Assembly (NCBI GenBank): GCA_023647555.1
Contig: JALRLY010000225.1
Span: 1 to 29,064, forward strand
Length of the DNA stretch: 29,064 nucleotides
Reading direction: 5' to 3'
Origin: Pancytospora philotis
Lineage: Eukaryota > Microsporidia
Shown: piece by piece, positions 26,490 to 29,064 of the stretch
Numbering within the stretch: position 1 is the first letter of the stretch
Layout: each line of letters starts with the position of its first letter
Notes under the pieces: model-generated
The model's database searches: none
Seen by the model: only the letters and a program-made list of their open reading frames with translations
Told to the model about the DNA's origin: nothing
Program-made: the position numbers and the translations under genes

Positions 26490-27716
26490 TTATTTTTCTA
26501 CTTCGTCGGCAGTCGTTCCCGGTTCCCCGGCCAGTGCAGCTTCATTGCTGTTTGTGTTCTCAGAGATTTTCTCATGAACTTGGTTGATCGTTCGTTCGAC
26601 AACAACCTCAATTTCATTTGCAACTATGTAATTGATCAAACCGGGAACATGAATAGCATCAGGATACTTGATCGTATTGTGACCTGACATAGCACTGTCA
26701 AAATTATCGGCCAGTAGTTGTATAAACTCTTGGAGGTTGGACATGCAGACAGAAACTTCCTCGACATGCTTCTGTAAGGCCTCCAGTTCACTGGTGACTT
26801 GATTCTGAACCGCCCGCCAGCAAATTCCCCAGCCTTCATAATCTAACTCAGGATACACATAATGCGCATACTTATAAATATCCTCTATGCATACTCTCTT
26901 TATACAATTATGAGTTATTTCATTTGATAATTTTGGGGGAACCTTATGTGCATATGCAAGCCCTTTTTCACAGTAATCCCTATAGCTTTTAACAATATCA
27001 TCATCAACTGGCTTAGGATTTGTAGCAGTGCCTAGTATATCATCGGATATATAAAGGTTGAAACCTCTTGCAGATGTAAATTTTGAGCGTTGGTTCAATT
27101 CACCCCTAAGTGTATTTAACTTCATTATTGTGGCGTCTTCGAGACTGTCGAGGCTTTTATCCTTAAAATCTTCACCGAGTTTTGAAAGCTGCCTCCATAT
27201 ACGATCTATGGCCAGTGGAATCTCAGTAAAATCACCAAATGCAAAATCATATGAACGCATTAGAAGCACAAGATACTCATAGCTACTACGCAGCTGCGCT
27301 GAAGGTGAAAATACCTGCTTAAACTCTTCGGGGCGCTCATTAATCAGAGCAATTAGGTCTACTGTGCTTTCTCCTTCCCGCCTTTTAAAACTATCTTTTT
27401 TATAGGCTTGTTCCGCATAAATTCTGAGTATTTTGTGCAACTGCTCCCTCCATTCCCCATAATTGCCTACCGCAGTAGTGTTATGCCCATTTACCTGCAG
27501 CGGGTTGTCACCACGGGTCGGTTTAACAAGACACGTAATCTTTTGGGTGAACCGTTCGAAGTCGTGCGGCGCGTAACGCTCGCCGCTATCGTTTGCTGGT
27601 AAAATACCTACACTGGCCAATAGTGCACAATCGTCCTTTGTTAATAAACCGGCCCGGCGCCACATGTACGCAGCGAAGCATTGTGCAATGCAAGTGAACG
27701 TGACTGTGCAGCGCAT
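26490..27716 (-). CDS. Array-family protein, copy C
   Basis: The 408-residue member has N-terminus MRCTVTFTCIAQCFAAYMW then AGLLTKDDC, close to copy A. YGEWREQ, LRSSYEYLV, SLDSLEDATIMKLNTLR and YPELDYEGWGICW follow. The C-terminal third is nearly that of copy B. The start at 27716 is chosen over an in-frame Met 120 nt upstream because family alignment begins at MRC and CCCC plus AAATTT sit directly before it. AATAAA overlaps the stop (26489-26494). The 5' half resembles A and the 3' third resembles B, giving a mosaic gene. Confidence 0.85.
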   Translation of the reverse strand: MRCTVTFTCIAQCFAAYMWRRAGLLTKDDCALLASVGILPANDSGERYAPHDFERFTQKITCLVKPTRGDNPLQVNGHNTTAVGNYGEWREQLHKILRIYAEQAYKKDSFKRREGESTVDLIALINERPEEFKQVFSPSAQLRSSYEYLVLLMRSYDFAFGDFTEIPLAIDRIWRQLSKLGEDFKDKSLDSLEDATIMKLNTLRGELNQRSKFTSARGFNLYISDDILGTATNPKPVDDDIVKSYRDYCEKGLAYAHKVPPKLSNEITHNCIKRVCIEDIYKYAHYVYPELDYEGWGICWRAVQNQVTSELEALQKHVEEVSVCMSNLQEFIQLLADNFDSAMSGHNTIKYPDAIHVPGLINYIVANEIEVVVERTINQVHEKISENTNSNEAALAGEPGTTADEVEK

Positions 27717-28424
27717 GGGGCAAAATTTTCTTGATTTTTTGTAGTCAGCAATAAGGGGGCAAGTTGATAGGTTCAGATTTGCCAAACAGGTTGCACAACC
27801 CAATAAAAACTGCATTACACATTCGACTTTTTTCAATTTTTGCGCTTACATATTTGTAGCGGCGCTATGCAGTTGTGCAGCCATTCGCACCCATTCTAAA
27901 CGGATGCAGCGTATATTGCTATAACGGTAGATCAGCTCGACTCATGATCCAATGCACTCATTTACAGGCTGAAAACATTTAGAGATAATGCTGTGACAGC
28001 CGAAGTAAAGCACTACACACAGTATGACAAATAAACTGCGTAGTATTACAAATATTGATTGGACATCTTTTAGTATTAGATCGTGTGCCATTAGCCACTC
28101 GAGATGTTTCTCACATGGGAATATCGCATCAGGTAACTCTGTCGGTTCAAACTTCCTTGACATCTTAGAAGTGGACAAAGCCATACTTAACACCGCGGAT
28201 AATAGCCCACTCTACAATTGAATATTGTATGTCCATCTTCTTTCACCCAGGCCCAGCCGGTGCTACTCCAACGGGTGCACTGTCCACAGCAGTTGAAATA
28301 AATACTGAAATCAAGCTTCCACAATATTCAATGAACTGTAGAAAGCATGCAGGTTATACCTTAATCACTATAGGAGTAGCTTCAAAGATCAATAATGTGA
28401 AAGTAAAGAAAATGTTAAGTCACT
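27717..28424. other. Array spacer C-D
   Basis: This spacer is homologous in parts to the other two (CGGATGCAGCGTATA near 27900, ATTGATTGGACATC near 28053). A degenerate form of the CCAAT-like box lies at 27776-27783. Frames at 27942-28193 and 28229-28462 lack start signals and are not called. Confidence 0.55.
27723..27728 (-). promoter_or_regulatory. AAATTT start signal of copy C
   Basis: AAATTT lies 6 nt upstream of the ATG at 27716, with CCCC at 27717-27720. CCCCCTTATT (minus strand) follows further upstream, near 27751. Confidence 0.6.
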
Positions 28425-29064
28425 TTATTCTTCTATTCCCGGCTGTCTTTGAAGATGCATAGAATGTTCTTCTGCTTGGAGTCTTGCCAACCATCCGCGC
28501 ATGCGTTCGAACAGCTCCGAATCTGATTGCGACTTCGCAGACTCAGCAGCTAAAATCTCTTCCAGCCTCTCGCTCATACGTTCAACTAGCGTTGGTTCGG
28601 ACTGCGGCTTTTCGGACCGGATGGTCGCATCCGCGCGAGAAGGCTGGAAAATCCCTTCAGCAGAATTTGGAGTATTTTCAGCACTCATTCGTCTATGACT
28701 CCTCTTGCGGCTCAGATCAGGCGCATCATTGGTGACAGAATCAGCCCAGTAAGCAATAAGTTCATCGGTGTCTTCAGGACTTAGGGCAAATATGGTCTTA
28801 GCATGGGCTGTCATAGCGACATCAATTATCCTATCGAAATCTTCACTGCTTAGTGCGCAGCTCCGATAAACAGCCCCAAGACTCTTAAAAGTAACATCAA
28901 TACTGTCGACTAAGTATTTCACGTATGACTCAAGCTTGTGTGCAGACTGGCACATTTGAACCTCATAGACATGCTTCTGCAAAACTTTCACCTGATTAGC
29001 GACTTGCACTTGAGCAGCTTTCCAAAAAGATCCCCATGCTTCATAGTCCATTTCTGGGTATATA
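28425..29064 (-). CDS. Array-family protein, copy D (5' end beyond window)
   Basis: The C-terminal 212 residues of a fourth array member. The frame is open to the window edge and begins IYPEMDYEAWGSFW, aligning with YPELDYEGWG in A-C. The following helix (VANQVKVLQKHVYEVQMC) is also conserved. The tail then diverges: a basic stretch (SRKRSHRRMS) is followed by two imperfect 25-residue charged repeats, LVERMSERLEEILAAE and LFERMRGWLARLQAEE. It ends GIEE, as the family usually ends in acidic residues. AATAAA overlaps the stop (28424-28429). The Met at 29049-29051 is internal, not the start. Confidence 0.8.
   Translation of the reverse strand, partial: IYPEMDYEAWGSFWKAAQVQVANQVKVLQKHVYEVQMCQSAHKLESYVKYLVDSIDVTFKSLGAVYRSCALSSEDFDRIIDVAMTAHAKTIFALSPEDTDELIAYWADSVTNDAPDLSRKRSHRRMSAENTPNSAEGIFQPSRADATIRSEKPQSEPTLVERMSERLEEILAAESAKSQSDSELFERMRGWLARLQAEEHSMHLQRQPGIEE
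28490..28640 (-). repeat. Two 75-bp imperfect repeats inside copy D
   Basis: CATGCGTTCGAACAG near 28500 and CATACGTTCAACTAG near 28575 begin two copies 75 bp apart, and similar ends (GATTGCGACTT and GACTGCGGCTT) follow. The period of 25 codons keeps the frame. Confidence 0.7.

Larger units (their letters stand above)
22286..29064 (-). repeat. Tandem array of about 2.0-kb units (A-D)
   Basis: Four same-strand genes have stop positions at 22478, 24469, 26490 and 28425, giving periods of 1991, 2021 and 1935 bp. Spacers of 725, 749 and 708 bp are also partly homologous, so whole units were duplicated. Unit D continues past the right edge. Confidence 0.85.

Noticed and set aside
27717..27836. N-terminal extension of array copy C by 40 residues
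   Set aside because: The extension crosses AAATTT and CCCC, which normally precede the ATG, and no other family member has it.
1..29064. Introns, transposons, CRISPR arrays and rRNA
   Set aside because: All called genes are open from start to stop. No transposase or reverse-transcriptase motif, regularly spaced short repeat, or rRNA-like conserved stretch was seen.

Overview
The window looks like nuclear DNA of a small-genome eukaryote, most probably a microsporidian. Genes are intronless, tightly packed and on both strands, with intergenic spaces mostly of 0.1 to 0.75 kb. Housekeeping proteins are compact (SMC2 is 1023 residues, against roughly 1170-1200 in most eukaryotes). Ten start codons have an AAATTT-like element followed by a CCC run directly upstream of the ATG, a start-site signature described for microsporidia. 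An MscS-type channel, a secreted subtilisin and lineage-specific secreted families fit the same picture. The species cannot be named from this sequence. Conserved genes are GC-rich; the lineage-specific families and intergenic DNA are much more AT-rich.

Layout, left to right. (1) 1-3101: the start of a gene of the array family described below (minus strand, cut by the window edge), a 301-residue orphan gene, and low-information DNA that may hold decayed genes. (2) 3102-10939: SMC2, a Cys-rich anchored surface protein with strong codon bias, a Reb1/TTF1-like Myb protein and a second Cys-rich anchored protein. (3) 11603-15297: a tandem pair of 242-residue secreted proteins, then a proteinase-K-like subtilisin. 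(4) 15463-22042: RtcB RNA ligase, a third Cys-rich anchored protein, a 261-residue orphan and an MscS-family channel. (5) 22478-29064: four head-to-tail copies, about 2.0 kb per unit, of a family of about 410-420 residues. The last copy is cut by the right edge, and the fragment at 1-665 is a fifth member.

Two promoter types are visible. Housekeeping and array-family genes, plus the 301-residue gene, have AAATTT plus CCC-ATG. Five signal-peptide genes (three anchored Cys-rich proteins and the tandem pair) instead have TATAAAT(A) ending 19-20 nt before the ATG, which implies nearly leaderless transcripts. The array family, the tandem pair and the 301-residue gene also share a 3' habit: an AATAAA that overlaps the stop codon. 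I see no convincing tRNA, rRNA, transposon, CRISPR array or intron.

The most interesting candidates are the tandem array with its duplicated promoter, mosaic 3' ends and a diverged copy with an internal 25-residue repeat; the three-member anchored Cys-rich family; and the separate 5' and 3' signals that appear to mark secreted or lineage-specific genes. No function is claimed for the unknown families.
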